From Trichobilharzia szidati (taxonomy: Eukaryota; Platyhelminthes; Trematoda; Strigeidida; Schistosomatidae): a DNA stretch of 64,000 nucleotides. Below, one piece after another: positions 1 to 11,660 of the stretch. The notes beneath the pieces are model-generated. The model did not search any database, was not told where the DNA came from, and saw nothing but the letters and a program-made list of their open reading frames with translations. The DNA is taken from the NCBI GenBank assembly GCA_944472155.2, contig OX235274.1, positions 31,990,052 to 32,054,051 on the forward strand. Reading direction: 5' to 3'. Both the position numbers and the translations under genes were made by a program. Every line of letters begins with the position of its first letter. Position 1 is the first letter of the stretch.

Positions 1-125
1 CAAGCAGTTGTCCCCTGGGCTCTGCGGTCACGCAACACTCTTTCTGTTTCAGGTTCCCGAAGAATCAATCAACTTCCACGGTGTGGGCAGCCGGGAAGTA
101 ACAACCGCCCACACACTTCCAAAAG
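1..125 (-). mobile_element. Repeat family H, truncated copy
   Basis: On the minus strand this matches the start of the copies at 39480-39660 and 44820-44920. A peptide-like reading containing LSPGL.GHATL and QVPEES is shared with the 39.5 kb copy, so the region may once have been coding. I do not recognise the family. The copy runs off the left edge. Confidence 0.5.
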
Positions 126-390
126 CTTATTACATTTTTATGCTTATTATAATTTATGCATCTCTAGTAAACTGGAATTCCATTGTGATCTTAAAATAAC
201 AAATCGATAGAATGTATTTAAAAACTTTCAAAAAGGAATGGATACTGAACAAAGAATACACAACCGATGGTGATTCCTCGACTGAAAGATGAAGTACCTA
301 GACTACTAGCCACTTCAAATTGTATTTAAAAACGGCGATATTGTTAATGACGACTATTCTAGAATATTTTATGTATATAAACGCATATAT

Positions 391-428
<38 letters not shown>

Positions 429-495
429 GTAGAGCCAGAAGAGGAAATTATCGAAAAAGATATATTCTCTGCTCAAATATTTTGTTTTTGATAAG
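126..495 (+). mobile_element. PLE-a 3' terminal module
   Basis: This is homologous to the reverse complement of 15370-15625, and its last part matches the end of the PLE at 16870-16950 (TAGAGCCAGAAGAGG ... CGAAAAAG ... TCTGCTC). About 100 bases near 228-335 are not shared with the 15.4 kb copy. An AT run sits inside. It is read as a 5'-truncated Penelope-like element reduced to its 3' end. Confidence 0.55.
395..425. repeat. (AT)n microsatellite
   Basis: Uninterrupted AT dinucleotides inside the PLE terminal module. The 15.4 kb relative has a shorter interrupted run here. Confidence 0.9.
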
Positions 496-559
496 TAGTC
501 TGAATATTCTCGCTACTACTTATTACACACATGATATACATTAGAGTACATTAGAGTAT

Positions 560-1855
560 GAATTGCTTTTGATGTTATTTGACAACAGCGGATATTGAGC
601 GAAGGGAGTGCCAAGAAAGTACATTGCACTAATCAAGGCACTCTACTCAAACTCACGTGGCTGTGTAAGGGCTTATGGGGAATTGTCATCTGAATTGATA
701 ACATCCAGTGGTGTCCGTCAAGGATGTCCACTTTCCCCATTTCCGTTTAACTTCATCATAGATATGCTAATGGAAGTACCCTTAACTGAACGATTTAGGA
801 ATCGACTTGTTACCAGGGAACAGTTTTATGGACTTAGAATATGCAGACGACACAGTCCTGTTAAGGGAGGATGCTAACAAAATGCAGAGTCTTCTGAACA
901 CCTTGAGCAGCAATCTTCGTATGTTTGGCATGCGATTCGCCCCTGTGAAATGCAAGATGCTGCTACAGGACTGGACTACGTCTACCCCTAGCTTAGTGAT
1001 AGGGAATGAAGTGATAGAACATGTTGACCACTTCACCTATTTGGGAAGTTGTATCAGCACCAACGGATTGATTGATGACGAAATCACAGCACGGATCCAA
1101 AAAGCTCGGGCTGCTTTCGCTAACTTACACCGTCTCTGGCGTAGGTGTGACATCCGACTATCAAACAAGGGACGTGTATACTGCTCAGCATTTCACTCCG
1201 TCCTTGTCTATGGCTCTGAAACATGGCCAATACGAGTTGAAGACATGAAAAAGTTGACTGTTTTTGATCATAGATGTCTACGATCTCTTTCTCACGTTAG
1301 ATGGCATAAATAAGGTAAGTAATGTTGAAGTTAGGCGTAGAGTGTCGGGCAAAGAGGGAAAATCAATCGACGAGGCTATAAAGTTACATAGATTGAGATG
1401 GCTAGGTCACGTGCTGCGCATGCCTAACCATTGCCTCCCCCACCCCGACGGGCATTACTAGCTGATATAGGTGCAGGTTGGAGAAGAGTAAGTGGTGGCC
1501 AAACAAAAACATGGCCTCATCAATCCATGAAATCCTTGACAGTTAAACTGAGTCAGGTAGGGAGGGAGATGCAGACTTCCGGGTTGGGGCCCGCCCTAGG
1601 GACTCTAAGAATCAATGGCTGGAGACAATAGGTGACATGGTTCGAAATCGTTGTCAATGGCGCAGATGTATTCAGTCTCTGTAATCTTTCATATTCCTTT
1701 CTATCATTACTCATTCTGTTTCACTCTTATACTTGTCAAAACTCTATTGATTCTCTTCACTCATTTTCCTGTCTACCTTTGTGTGCTATTTGGAACGTGG
1801 CAACTCGAAATGCTGCACTTCGGTACCAAGTTCTATGTTGAATCCAGACAGAGCG
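560..1855 (+). mobile_element. LINE-A non-LTR retrotransposon fragment (RT to 3' end)
   Basis: Two overlapping frames carry reverse-transcriptase blocks. The first has SSGVRQGCPLSPFPFNFIID (near 705-765). After a frameshift the second has LEYADDTVLL (near 830-865, the catalytic YADD) followed by YLGSCIS and YGSETW. A third stretch reads LHRLRWLGHVLRM. The 3' tail ends near TGTGTGCTA and GTTCTATGTTGAA, as in the copies at 5.6, 9.9, 25.3 and 38.7 kb. Frameshifts and stops make it non-functional. It is RTE-like, but the clade is not resolved. Confidence 0.85.
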
Positions 1856-2184
1856 AAACTCCAGCCAAGATGACGAGAAGTCCAAGATCTACAGGCTAAT
1901 CATAAGAAGAGTTAATGTCTCCATTATGTAGGTAGTAATCAACGTGTTATAATACAAAAGCCCATGAAACTAGTACTAGTTTTCAAGTAGGAGCTATAAA
2001 TGCTGGTTTTACTACAATGCTTGCATACACTACTGTCAATCAGCAACTTTATTACTATTTATTATTCCAATAATTAACTGTTAATTTAACCGGACGAAAT
2101 GTAACGGTCATGTGTATTTGTATTTTTTTCAAAATATTTTCGGTAAGGTAAGAATGGGGTTGTGGAGATATATCGATTGAGGTG
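1856..2184. other. No recognised feature
   Basis: AT-rich intronic sequence after the LINE-A tail. I see no coding signal or repeat shared with the rest of the window. Confidence 0.5.
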
Positions 2185-2292
2185 GATTAGCAGTGCGCTC
2201 TCGCCAGCCACGCAAATGGTCCTGGTCGATGCACTCTTATACCTCGCCTAGTTTATTAGGCGGTGCTAAGCCCAGAAAGGAGGAAAGGTTGA
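2185..2292 (+). mobile_element. Degenerate SINE-C remnant
   Basis: The order of landmarks follows SINE-C: a tRNA-like head fragment (CTCGCCAGCCACGC, GGTCCTGG), then CCTCGCCTAG and GGTTGAGTATGAGGCTA. It is heavily diverged and lacks the 3' tail. Confidence 0.4.
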
Positions 2293-2699
2293 GTATGAGG
2301 CTATATATATTCACAATACTTAAATCATTCTGCGAAAGAATTGTATAGTGCTTAAATTCTATTCTCATACCAATAAATGAAACACTGAGATAAAGAATAA
2401 GAAGTTATATTTCTCAATAATCCATGGTTGAGAGTATAGAACATTTGAAATTCACACGACCTGAGTACGCACACACACACATACACACACACAATATACA
2501 GTGATTGTTAATGCACTCTTATCTATCTATCTATATAATTGGTTTTCAATGAATAAAAGAAAAATTTTAATTGTGAGAATTTCTAACATTAGTTAATTGA
2601 TTTCTGTTGAAATGAAATAAATGATGGCATAGATATAGATTAATATCTAGAAACATGATGTAATTTGTAAAATTGCTGTGTTTATTTTGCTTATCATTA
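2293..2699. other. Intronic sequence with short microsatellites
   Basis: Contains an interrupted CA run (about 2469-2493) and a short TATC run (about 2520-2535). Nothing else was recognised. Confidence 0.5.
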
Positions 2700-3645
2700 T
2701 TATTGTTCCATTGGGTTCCTAGTGGAACATAGGGCTTCAACTGCACGTCTCCAATTGCTTCTGTCTTCTACTGTACTTTTCACCTGCATCCATGTCAGTC
2801 CATACTGTTTCAACTCCTCTTCACACGATCTCCTCCATGTCACCCTTGGACGTCCCACTCGCCGCCACTTCCCTTTCGGGTTCCACTCGGGCGTTGGCCT
2901 GACGCGCGATGTCACCCAGCGGCCTCCTCAGCTCAGCGAGTGTCCAATCCATCTCCACTTTCTCCTGCATATTTGTTGGGCGATTGTCTTGTTCTTGTTT
3001 TGTTTGTTCCCATAGTTTCTTGTTGGTTCTTGTTCTTTCCGGCCATCTGATCTTGAGTATAGAACGAAGGCAGTTGTTGGTAAAGGTCTGCAACAGGCTG
3101 TAGGAAATATTCTTGGTGACCCGTCAAGTTTCTGATCTGTATAGCAAAACTGACTTGATGTTTGTATTGAAAATCCGAATTTTGTTGTTGATGCCGAGTT
3201 GAGTGACGAAGATTTCCAGATTGGTTTCAGGTTGATGAATGTGTTCATCGCCTTCCCGATTCTCGATTTGACATCCTCGTCCGTTCCGACTGCCTGTAGT
3301 TGAGACAATGCTCCCTAGGTAAGTGAATGAAGTAACCTCTTTCAAATCCCTCTCGTTGATAATGATTGGCGCTGGATGTTGCTGTTGCTGTTGTTGTTGT
3401 TGGTTGGTTATTTTCATAACCTCCGTCTTGTCTATGTTCACCTGGAGTCCTGTCTCTGCTGCTTCTTCGACCAGTTTGTCGGTTTTCGCTTGTAAGTCTT
3501 CGATTTCGTGTGACATCAAACATAAATCATCCACGCGCGAAATCCAGGTCTTCTAGGTTCTTCACGTCGGTCCAGGATATCCCTGTCTTCTGGTTTCCCC
3601 CAGTTTGACGCATAATCCAGTCCACCACAATTAGGAGTATCATTG
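2700..3645 (-). mobile_element. LINE-B (RTE-like) fragment, RT 3' part
   Basis: Minus-strand frames read DDLCLMSHEIEDLQAKTDKL, then GLQVNIDKTEVMKITN, a run of eight Gln, TSFTYLGSIVSTTG and RVGRPRVTWRRSCEEELK. This is the usual order of the C-terminal half of a schistosome RTE-type reverse transcriptase. The element's 3' end lies at 2700-2740 (GAAGCCCTATGTTCCACTAG, then a TAA-rich tail). Several frameshifts are present. Confidence 0.85.
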
Positions 3646-3719
3646 GTGATAATAAGACTTCAACTAATAACTACATTTTAATTTGTTTAATTCTTAAGTT
3701 AGCTGCACACAAGTGAAGT

Positions 3720-3968
3720 TCCTTTTTTCGGGTTATCGTCGTTGAACCAAGTGATATTCTGGTGTTAGAAGGGTGGAGGGAATTGACAGGAGGACTTCGA
3801 CCTAGACTTCCTGACGATTGCCTCCAACCATTTAACAATGACACCGCGATGCTGAGTTATCTGGCATGGTAGCCACATTGCAAACTTGACTGATAGAATC
3901 CAGTCTGCACTAAACGAAGGACTACACATCTGACATTACTTACGACCTAGTGTCCAATGAAAGATATT
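3720..3968. repeat. Repeat family I, diverged copy
   Basis: Shares GATTGCCTCCAACCAT, AAGGACTA and GTGTCCAATGAAAG blocks with 36300-36650. No coding potential is evident. Confidence 0.35.
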
Positions 3969-4051
3969 TAGGTATCAATAAACACATTCAGCAATAAAAA
4001 AACAAAAACAAACAATCTAGCATCATTTTTCACTAGACACAATGAACTTAC

Positions 4052-4206
4052 CTCACGAATAAAATCATCTAATTTGCCAATAACCGATGGGACTTCACGC
4101 AATCGCATAAGAATATCATCTAATCCACCGCATGATTTACGATGAGAAGGATTACCAAATAAACGATGCAGTAGGATGATTGCCACTTTGAATAATATAA
4201 TTTTAC
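4052..4206 (-). CDS. TBC1D10: TBC RabGAP gene, exon encoding the C-terminal end of the TBC domain
   Basis: The acceptor TTTACCTAG precedes 4206 and the donor GTAAGT begins at 4051. The two leading bases complete a Gly codon begun by the exon ending at 24178, and 51 codons follow: KIILFKVAIILLHRLFG ... SCGGLDDILMRLREVPSVIG ... FIRE. This matches the helix after the WDMFF motif in TBC1D10-type GTPase-activating proteins (xVKIIFRVAxVLL in the family). The exon ends at a codon boundary, so at least one more exon should lie beyond the left edge or be hidden in 1-4051, where I did not find it. The ORF can be read past the donor, but the downstream residues do not resemble the family. Confidence 0.85.
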
Positions 4207-4469
4207 CTAGGTAAATAAAGTCAATGATTGAAATAATAACAGAAAAGTTTTATAAAACGTTTTAGAGACTAACTGGCATAAAATAGGTAATTTCATACTT
4301 CATTGGTAAACATTAAATGAACAAGAAAAGCGTTAATTACTCCTGTATTAAAGCAAGTGTGTCGTCACATGTGTTATTTGTAAAAACAAAGTATAAACAT
4401 TAAAATTTCTTACGATAAAGAAAAACTACCGAAGCAAATAAGTACTGCCAATGTAACAGTAATATTGCT

Positions 4470-4755
4470 ATTTATATTATTATTAATTATGATTATCTCA
4501 TTGAGTCTAGAGTGGAACATACGGCTTCAACAGCAAAATTCCACTTCACCCTGTTTTCTGCAGTCCTATATAACTGTCCGTAAGCTTCCATCTCATTCAT
4601 GCTACCCTCAAATTCACGCCACAATCATCCATTCCTATCCAGGTTTCAATCAGGGACCTGGAGTGTAATGCTACTAAGCGGTCTCCTCTCAGTGTGGAGG
4701 TTCAGTCCATTTCCTCCTGCATATTTCTTGAGCGACAGGTTGTTGGTTGGTTCGT
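4470..4755 (-). mobile_element. LINE-B 3' end, diverged
   Basis: GAGTGGAACATACGGCTTCAAC near 4510 is the reverse complement of the LINE-B 3' tail, with a TTA-rich tail at 4470-4490. The coding part is too diverged to read continuously. Confidence 0.6.
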
Positions 4756-4769
4756 TACTAGTTCAGAAA

Positions 4770-5705
4770 TAAGGAGTGATGTGGTAGAGCGCAGTGACCA
4801 CTTCACTTATTTGGGAAGTTGCATCAGCCAACGACAGACAAGTGGATCACTGACGAATTCTCAGCACGGATACAGAAGGCTTGTTTGGCATACGCCAGTT
4901 TAAACCGTCTCTAGAGTAGACGTGATATCCGACTGGCTGTCGACCAAAGGGTGTGTGTACTGCTCAGAGCAGCAGATAGTTCAGTCCTCCTTTATGGCTG
5001 GCTGTGAGTGAGACATGCCCACTGGAAGTGGGGAAAACACGAAAAGGCTGGATAGCTGTCTTTGATCATAGGTGTCTAAGTTGTATCTCCTGTGCGAAGT
5101 GGTATTAATAGGGTGAGTAATATTGAGGTTAGGTATTGGTCGAGTGCTAGGTAGGTGAGAGAGGAAATCAATCAACAAGGCTGTGAAGCAGCTCCATTGA
5201 TTGAGATGGTTAGGACATGTGTTACGCATGCATCCATAGTCACCGATCGCCGTCCTAGATTGACAGACAATGTTAGCCGCTGACATAGGAAGGATTTGGT
5301 TGGAAAAGAGAAAGCTAGTGGTGGTCAAACCAAAACATGGCTTCATCAGTCAATGAAATCCACAACAGTTAGGTTAAGCCAGCCGCCACGTAGGGAGGTG
5401 TAGGCTGGCTGATTGGTTTGGGTCCTCGGGATGGTAAAAACCAAAATGAAGGCTGGAGACAACTGGTGATATGGCTCAAAATCGTTCTCAAAGCCTGGTG
5501 CAGATGCATTCACTCCTTGTGACTTATCATACTCAATGAAACTATATTGTTCTTCCATATTACTATTCCCTTTGTCTCATATTCCTGTTTACTGTCTCTG
5601 GTTTGAAATTTCTTTTACTTTCTTCTCTTGACTTATGCGCTACATGGAGTGTAGCGGCTTGAATTGATGCACATCCATGTAAAGTTCTACGTTGAAACCA
5701 GTCAG
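4770..5705 (+). mobile_element. LINE-A 3' half
   Basis: Begins in the HFTYLGSCIS block (4798) and continues through degenerate SETW and IDWLRWL-like blocks to the 3' tail near GTTCTACGTTGAAACC. It has many stops and frameshifts. Confidence 0.75.
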
Positions 5706-5709
5706 TCAG

Positions 5710-5965
5710 GCAGTTCCTTGTTGGTTATCTTTTCCAAATGGTCATCTTATTTTCAATATCGAAACAGCGAAGGTAGCTATTGATGAAAGTCCTCAGTAGC
5801 CTGTTAGAAATGCTTACCAGGACGCATGTGCCAGGGTCTCTCAAGCATACAGAAGCACTGACTGGTTTGACATTAGTGTTAATAACTTCAATCTTGTTCT
5901 TTATGCTAAATGCAGTAGATTTCTTCAGTAATTTTAGTTGTGTCTACTTTATTATGATAACTCTG
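5710..5965 (-). mobile_element. LINE-B fragment, diverged
   Basis: Holds the reverse complement of the blocks encoding NTNVK and the surrounding RT C-terminal region (AATCTTGTTCTTTATGCT, CCTGTTAGAAATGCTT), as in the copy at 34.5 kb. Confidence 0.5.
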
Positions 5966-6267
5966 GTGCCACTAGGTGAATATCAAATGAATCCCAGATT
6001 TGGATATTCACTACACCCACCTCCGAGTAGGTTAGTAATATCACTCTTGAAACAATAAATGTGTCTCATAGGCTCTTTCAGGCAATGGAGTCCTAACAAT
6101 TCTCTTCTTATATCCTTTTATGATGATGTTTCAAAGAAACCATTCACTGCGTCAGCTTTCAGGTTGTCGTGGGTATTCAACAAAATATATATATATATAT
6201 CTGCTTTCATACAGAATCTATTCACATAAATCTCATACAGAAAACAGACAAATGTACTCATTGGAAG

Positions 6268-6410
6268 GTTTTTTATTCATTTACGTTCCCAGTGGAACAT
6301 AGGGGTTCAAACTAGAGGCTTAAAGTTTCGGTAGCCAGGGCCAGGGATCGAACCCTGGACCACCTGCATGGTTGGCGAGCATTCTACCGCCGTGCGACCG
6401 ACGAAATCAC
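6268..6410 (-). mobile_element. SINE-C, internally deleted
   Basis: On the minus strand it has a tRNA-like head with B-box GGTTCGATCCC and ends with GAAGTTTCGG-type and CCACTGGGAACG motifs. The middle of the usual SINE-C body is missing. Confidence 0.7.
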
Positions 6411-6669
6411 TGGAAGTAAGAGTGAGTTTAAAAAAATCAATAATAGTAATAAAGGTTTCAATGACAAAAGCCTTATCACCTTTATTATATCTTTCTATAG
6501 CATTATTATCAGTCATGCATAATTGGACAATAGCCATATCTCAACGAGATTGAATAGAAGATGATACCCAGTACAATAATGAAATATCTATTACCAATAA
6601 CTTGAGTCTGAAGAACACTCATTTTTCCGAATGAATAAATAAATATACGCATTCGTTTACATACCTGTA

Positions 6670-7330
6670 TGCAGAGGCAACTTTTCTGGGAGGTGATGAA
6701 AATAACTAGCCAGCAACAACAACAGCAACAAGCACCAGTCACCATCAACGGGACAAATTTGAAGAAAATCGCCTCTTTCAATTATCTAGGCAGCCCCATT
6801 TTAACTACAGAGATAAGGATGCCAAAGCCCGTCAGGATTGGAGAAGCAAGACAGTAGTCAACGTAAAGAAAAAGATTTAGATTTTCAACACTAATGTCAA
6901 GTCAGGACTTCTACATAATTCAGAGACTTGGTGCTCGCGTCACCACAAACTCTTTTCAGCGGACTGTATATTTTTAACGACAGCTAACCTCACTCTACAC
7001 TGAAGATCAGATGACCAATTCAGTCGGAAAAGATAAGGAAAAGGGAACTCTGGAAACGGACCAACAAGAACCTATCGCGTAAGAAATATGCAGAAGGAAA
7101 TGGAGATGGATCGGACACACACTGAGAAGGTCGTTGAGTGACATCAAGTACCAGACAGATCATCGAGTGGAAGTACAGTGGAAAACGACGAGTGCGGCGT
7201 ATGTTTAAGTGCAGCATGGAGAGGATTGTTCGAGGAGATGAGAGAGCGTATTGACAATAGTGGAGTCAGTCAGTAAGGACTGCAGAGGACACAGTGAAAT
7301 CGAGATAAGCAGGAACCCAAGGAAGTAATT
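6670..7330 (+). mobile_element. LINE-B RT fragment with Gln-run
   Basis: The frame at 6669-6857 reads EVMKITSQQQQQQQAPVTIN then NYLGSPI, the same block as other LINE-B copies, and continues to degenerate WRWIGHTL and RCSMERIV-like blocks and the 3' end near 7320. Confidence 0.7.
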
Positions 7331-7364
7331 GTCTCACTTGCGTTCTAGGGTGCATAGAAAGTCT

Positions 7365-8395
7365 ATTAATAATGGAGATTTGTAGCTCAGGTGGGTGATA
7401 TTAAATAAGTTGTGTTGTCTGAGATGGCTGATCTATTTGCGTGGCTCAAATACTCAACTATAATAGTAATAACTAAATTAACTACAAAATAAACTATGTG
7501 CATAAACTGTTTTAAAGAGTTCAAACACACTGTAGCATTACTCCTGTGTTGAAAACAATGGAACAAAATTACCCACTAATCGTCTTCAAAAAGAATAGAT
7601 ACCCACACTATTTCATCAAAAAGTGTTTAAACTCGAGTCATAACGCCAACATCAAAGACCACAAGAAAATTCACTCTAACACAAATAAAAAATATCTCTA
7701 AAAATAACAGCTAGAATATTAACACCGTTTGAAATAGATATAGCACACAAGCCAGCCAGCCAGCCAGCCAAGAAAATCAATTCATTCGATATTGTGCAAA
7801 CCAAAACATCCATCCAACAGAAAAAGATAAATTTAATGCAATTTACAAAATAAATTGCATGTATGAACTGCAATAAACACTTCATCAGTCAAAGTAGGCG
7901 TCCTATTCGAATCCGAATCAAATCAGCTGTAAAAGGACACGATATGTATTCTTTCATATCCAGGTATGGAGACAATTACGGACACCAATATAATTGGGAT
8001 AATGTAGAGATCTCGAACAGAGGAAACAGCAAAAATACCTACAGGGAATTCCTAGAATTCTGCTTCTCAAATGAATCAGCCACCGATCAACAAACACATT
8101 AATTACTATAGACCAAATTTACCAGCTAATAAAAAGTAAATCCCATGACAAAAAAGGTTCAACCCCCTCCCCCAAGTCAATAAAAATGATCAACAGAGGT
8201 GTAAATTAACAACCAATCACGACAGTGGTAGCCAGGAGATAGATACAATTACATCACCATTCACGGAGAATTTAAATGAGTTCATTTTATGCTAAAAAAA
8301 ACCTGCGCTGAAGGGGGATGTTGTCTAGATGGGGGACGACGAAAGGTTCACAGTTAAATCAACCAGCTCAGATAACACACCTAATTCCAAAGTCT
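7365..8395 (+). mobile_element. Penelope-like element PLE-b with inverted terminal modules
   Basis: A GIY-YIG endonuclease segment is read at 7863-8102 (MNCNKHFISQSRRPIRIRIK, then SAVKGHDMYS, YGHQYNW, REFLE). The downstream module at 8260-8395 has a hairpin GTTGTC/GACGAC followed by GAAA. An inverted, diverged copy of the module lies upstream at 7365-7460. The copy at 51545-52560 has the same layout. The RT part is missing. Confidence 0.7.
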
Positions 8396-8968
8396 ATCAA
8401 TAAATTATGTCAGTGAATGCATTCACTCATTATTCAGTGTGTAAAAATAAACCAGTATGATACCAATAATCACCCACACAAACCCTATTTATATATATAA
8501 AATATATATAGAAAGGATGACAAACAGATACACTAAGAAAGGACACTTGTATACACATATATTGAATTGAATAGCTTCACATTTAAACATGCGTGTGTAT
8601 TTAGCATTTTCGAATAACAACAATAATTTGCATACGGATAGATATTTGATATGATCGAAACGATTCAAAACAAACAAGAGAAAGTGGTAAAAAAAAATCA
8701 ATTTACGAAAAAGAACTTGTTACTCTTGTTTCTTAGCAAATTTGCATAGACTTGAGAATAAGTTCCACTTTGAACGCATTTATCTCAGACCGATAGAAAT
8801 TATGATCACAGAAGTTAATAATACTGCGTCCCTAGAGATTCATCTATCACATATGAAATCACATTAAGCGCATAAGGTTGTATGAGTGAAGATAAAATCA
8901 CCAAAAGTTGTAAAATAATAGAAGAGTGAATAAGTTTGAAGAGTAAAATATGAATAGCACTACGTACT
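8396..8968. other. No recognised feature
   Basis: AT-rich sequence with a short TATATA block near 8490-8510. No coding signal or repeat partner was seen. Confidence 0.5.
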
Positions 8969-9105
8969 GTAATGACAGAAGACAAAGGCCAGGCAAAAGA
9001 TCCTGTATTGAGAAAATCAACAGATATTTATAGATTTTTATGTATATTATTATAAGAGTTATTGTTAGCAGAGAAGCAACCTCTTCTGATTGGTTGTTTT
9101 CTTGC
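8969..9105 (-). mobile_element. LTR-J fragment
   Basis: On the minus strand this matches the 3' half of the LTRs at 26740-27002, 31889-32224 and 62126-62524: CCAATCAGAAGA, a CTATAAATA box, then TTGCCTGGCC and CTTCTG ending in TTACAG. Confidence 0.6.
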
Positions 9106-9324
9106 TGAAGGTTATTTTGTCATCTCTTTGTGGCATTACTAAGTGAGGCTTGAAGATATGTACTACCTAGCCTCATAAACCTTTGTAGGTAGGTGGAGCT
9201 CGGTTTGAACCCTAAGACCCCGCTGTTGAAAGTCACGTACCTGTGATAATCACTACCGTAGTACTTATGATTCCGTAGCCGAGAAAAACAAGCAGGAGTC
9301 AGCATCGAGTGGAGATCTACTGAT
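9106..9324. other. Unassigned sequence with a B-box-like motif
   Basis: GGTTTGAACCC at about 9212 resembles a Pol III B box, but no A box or tRNA fold is evident. Probably an old SINE. Confidence 0.25.
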
Positions 9325-9925
9325 CATATTCTTACCCACTGACAGCTTCTGAAACACAAGCATACTTCTTTTCTTCCTTTACTTTCCCAGTGGAACACAG
9401 GGCTTCAAGCTAGAGGCTTGAAGTTTCGGTAGCAGTGGTGTTTATTCTCACAGGGTGGGGTTATTAGCCTCATGCCCAACCTGCCCTCTTTACCAGTCTT
9501 GTTACTGGCTTGGTGAGGTAAAGGAGTGCGTCGGTGGCCGGGGATCGAACCCCGAACCACCTGTGTGGTTGGTGAGCATTCTATCGCTGTACCACCACAT
9601 GCATACTTACCGGTATCCAATACTATCTCCGTGTTTCTAGGCCTGAAAACAGTATTTGACTCTGTGGATTGAGAGTTGTTTTGACGATAATTGAGTGGCG
9701 CAGTGGCGCAGATGCATCCACTTCTTGTGACTTATGATTTCCAATTAGACTGTTTTGTTCTCCGTTATAACTATTCTTTTGTCTCACACCTCTGTTTACT
9801 GTGTATATTATGCATTTCTCCTACTTTCTTCTCTTCCTTTGTGTGCTACATGGAGTGTGGCGACTTGAACTGCCGCACATATGTGCAAAGTTCTATGTCG
9901 AAGACCGACCGACCAACACAACTCC
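9325..9925 (+). mobile_element. LINE-A copy interrupted by SINE-C
   Basis: The RT block at 9330-9365 continues after the SINE at 9601 (ACTTACCGGTATCC...GGCCTGAAAACAGTATTTGA, matching 48650-48700). It then jumps to the LINE-A 3' tail (9690-9925), so most of the RT is deleted. Confidence 0.75.
9368..9600 (-). mobile_element. SINE-C with target-site duplication
   Basis: Flanked by an 8-base direct repeat GCATACTT (9360-9367 and 9601-9608). On the minus strand it runs from a tRNA-like head with B-box GGTTCGATCCC, through CTCACCAAGCCAGT and a GGCATGAGGCTA block, to the tail GAAGCCCTGTGTTCCACTGG. Confidence 0.85.
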
Positions 9926-10499
9926 ACTAAAAATAAGAGAAAATAATGGTCTTCAAATAGTTGCGGCCTTCTGAGATGCCCCCCCCCCATCTTTAGTGGT
10001 CAAGTTTCTTTGTCATGGATTACTGCTGGACAGTAAATTCAACTATTAAGGGGAGAGAGAGAGAACATTTCTCCTGCACTAGGAGTAGCAGAAGTTGGTA
10101 AACATCTAACAAATCTGTTCATTTATTGTGAGGTTTTATTGGTTATAAATTTAGAAGAGCCGACTCACTGAAGTGGCCATTTCTCTCTCTCTCTTTCTAT
10201 CATCAAGAGGTATTGTCTTAGACAAGTTGTGAGGTAACAATATTTATACTTGGGAAGTCACAAACATATCCTAAATGTTTATTAATTGTAAATCAGTGTC
10301 CAGAGGACTACGGCTTCTGTAGGCAGTCTTCATTGGATAGACTAACTACAAAATCTTATGCAAAGTAAGCCATCCGCTAAAATGAAGAGATAGAAATCTT
10401 CATGAGCACACCTACAGCAAATTTGAGTAAAGAAAAGGAAAGAGTAGACACATCCCTATAAAATAAAACAATAATGTTTTACAGAAAAGATAGAAGTTG
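9926..10499. other. No recognised gene; low-complexity tracts
   Basis: A poly-C tract lies near 9981-9989 and CT-rich runs near 10183-10197. The rest has no identified relatives in the window. Confidence 0.5.
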
Positions 10500-11035
10500 G
10501 TATTTGCATGACTACGGGTGCTTAAATAAAAAGCCAAATATATATCTTTTGTAAGAGATATAAGCATAAGATTTCTTGGTCAACAGAGTCATATACCATC
10601 TTTGGGTTGATAAATATAGTCGGTAGGTTTCTTTTTCAATCCAGCTAGTTCTGATCAGAGTTTTGCGTCCAGAGTCTCCAGGAATATGTGGTTTAATATT
10701 TTGCTTAACATGGACAGGAGAATGGTTCTGCGTCAGTTCTTGCAAAGGCTTAAGTGACCTGTCTTTGAAAATTTTACTAGGTAGTCAGTAGGTATTTTTC
10801 CTTGCTTTATTAACTTCTGCAGTAGTGGTGTGATCATGTCCGTTGAGGTCTCCGGGTACGCTTTTAGTACTTCTGGAGGAATAAAGTCTGGTCCCACTGC
10901 ATTTCCATCTTCCAGTAACCTAATGACATTCCAAACATCTGCTTATATCGAAGGAATGGTGTTCACTGGATGTTCTATGACTGTTGGTGGTATTTCTGAA
11001 TTCATCCATTGGTCGATTTATCTATTGGACGCTGG
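10500..11035 (-). mobile_element. LINE-B (RTE-like) RT N-terminal fragment
   Basis: The minus strand reads GPDFIPPEVLKAYPETST, then ITPLLQKLIKQGKIPTDYL and KTGHLSLCKNWRRTILLSML with stops. This is the start of an RTE-type reverse transcriptase, where family members read GPD-IP-E and PKKGDLS-C-N. This part is missing from the other LINE-B copies here. Confidence 0.75.
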
Positions 11036-11660
11036 TCATATTGTAGACAACCTGAAGTCGTTCAAAATAATCAACAGGCAAAATAAACCTAGCTTGCTAC
11101 GCTTTGCTAAAGCAGTTGCTATCAAACGACTTAAACCAAACCTATGTACGCAGAAAGAGACAGTGGTGAATCTTGCACTGCCCTGATGATAAGAAAAAAA
11201 TATGAATCATCGTTTTTCTTGTTTACAAAAATCTACTCTCTGATCTAAATATGACTTACCCTACGTTGTTCTTTTCTCCTCTTTTTTTCTATTGGCTATT
11301 AGATAAAACATTTTCTTTAGTTACGTAATCTACTTTTTTGTTATGCTCATTCTAGCTAAACCTTGTTTCTCTACACACACATATATACGCAACTCTGTTT
11401 TTTCTTGTTTCCAAGCCTAATTGTCTAATTATTCTATAAACAGTCAGTGTTTGTAACTCTTAATTAGTTAAATCATTCCGGACTAATGTTACTTTAACTT
11501 CCTACCAACCAATTACTCCTTGTGATCGTGGAAAAGTATGTTTCAAATCTTTAATGTAATGTAATTCATATTTTTATCGTTCAGGTTGTAACCAGTTGAG
11601 AAGAATCCTCGAAATAATAAAAGATGAGCTCATATTATCCTGGTACAATTGTTGTTCTTG
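11036..11660 (+). mobile_element. PLE-c C-terminus and 3' terminal region
   Basis: The frame ending at 11186 reads GHIVDNLKSFKIINRQ, then LLRFAKAVAIKRLKPNLCTQ. This PLE C-terminus is close to PLE-g at 30400-30524. About 400 bases of non-coding 3' region follow, with a hammerhead-like fold near the end. Everything upstream of the C-terminus is missing. Confidence 0.7.
11590..11645 (+). ncRNA. PLE-type hammerhead-like fold
   Basis: Stem I is ACCAG with CTGGT. The core reads TTGAGAA, so C3 and G8 differ from CUGANGA. Stem II is only GA/TC. GAAA follows. Stem III is TAATA/TATTA enclosing AAAGATGAGCTCA, then the cleavage-site triplet ATC. The fold is convincing by pairing, but the core changes predict little or no activity. 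PLEs are known to carry hammerheads. Confidence 0.5.

Noticed and set aside
3124..3534. A host gene encoding a polyglutamine protein
   Set aside because: The same residues before and after the Gln run occur in at least three other LINE-B copies.
7741..7765. A CRISPR-like or satellite array, from the CCAG/GCCA tandem
   Set aside because: It is only a short tetranucleotide run, also present in the second PLE-b copy at 51893.
8270..8345. A full hammerhead in the PLE-b downstream module (CTGAAGG, hairpin, GAAA)
   Set aside because: A9 is changed, five extra bases precede stem II, and no UH cleavage site in register with a stem I was found. The upstream module has CTGAAGA but also lacks a convincing stem I. 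Kept only as a note in the PLE-b entries.
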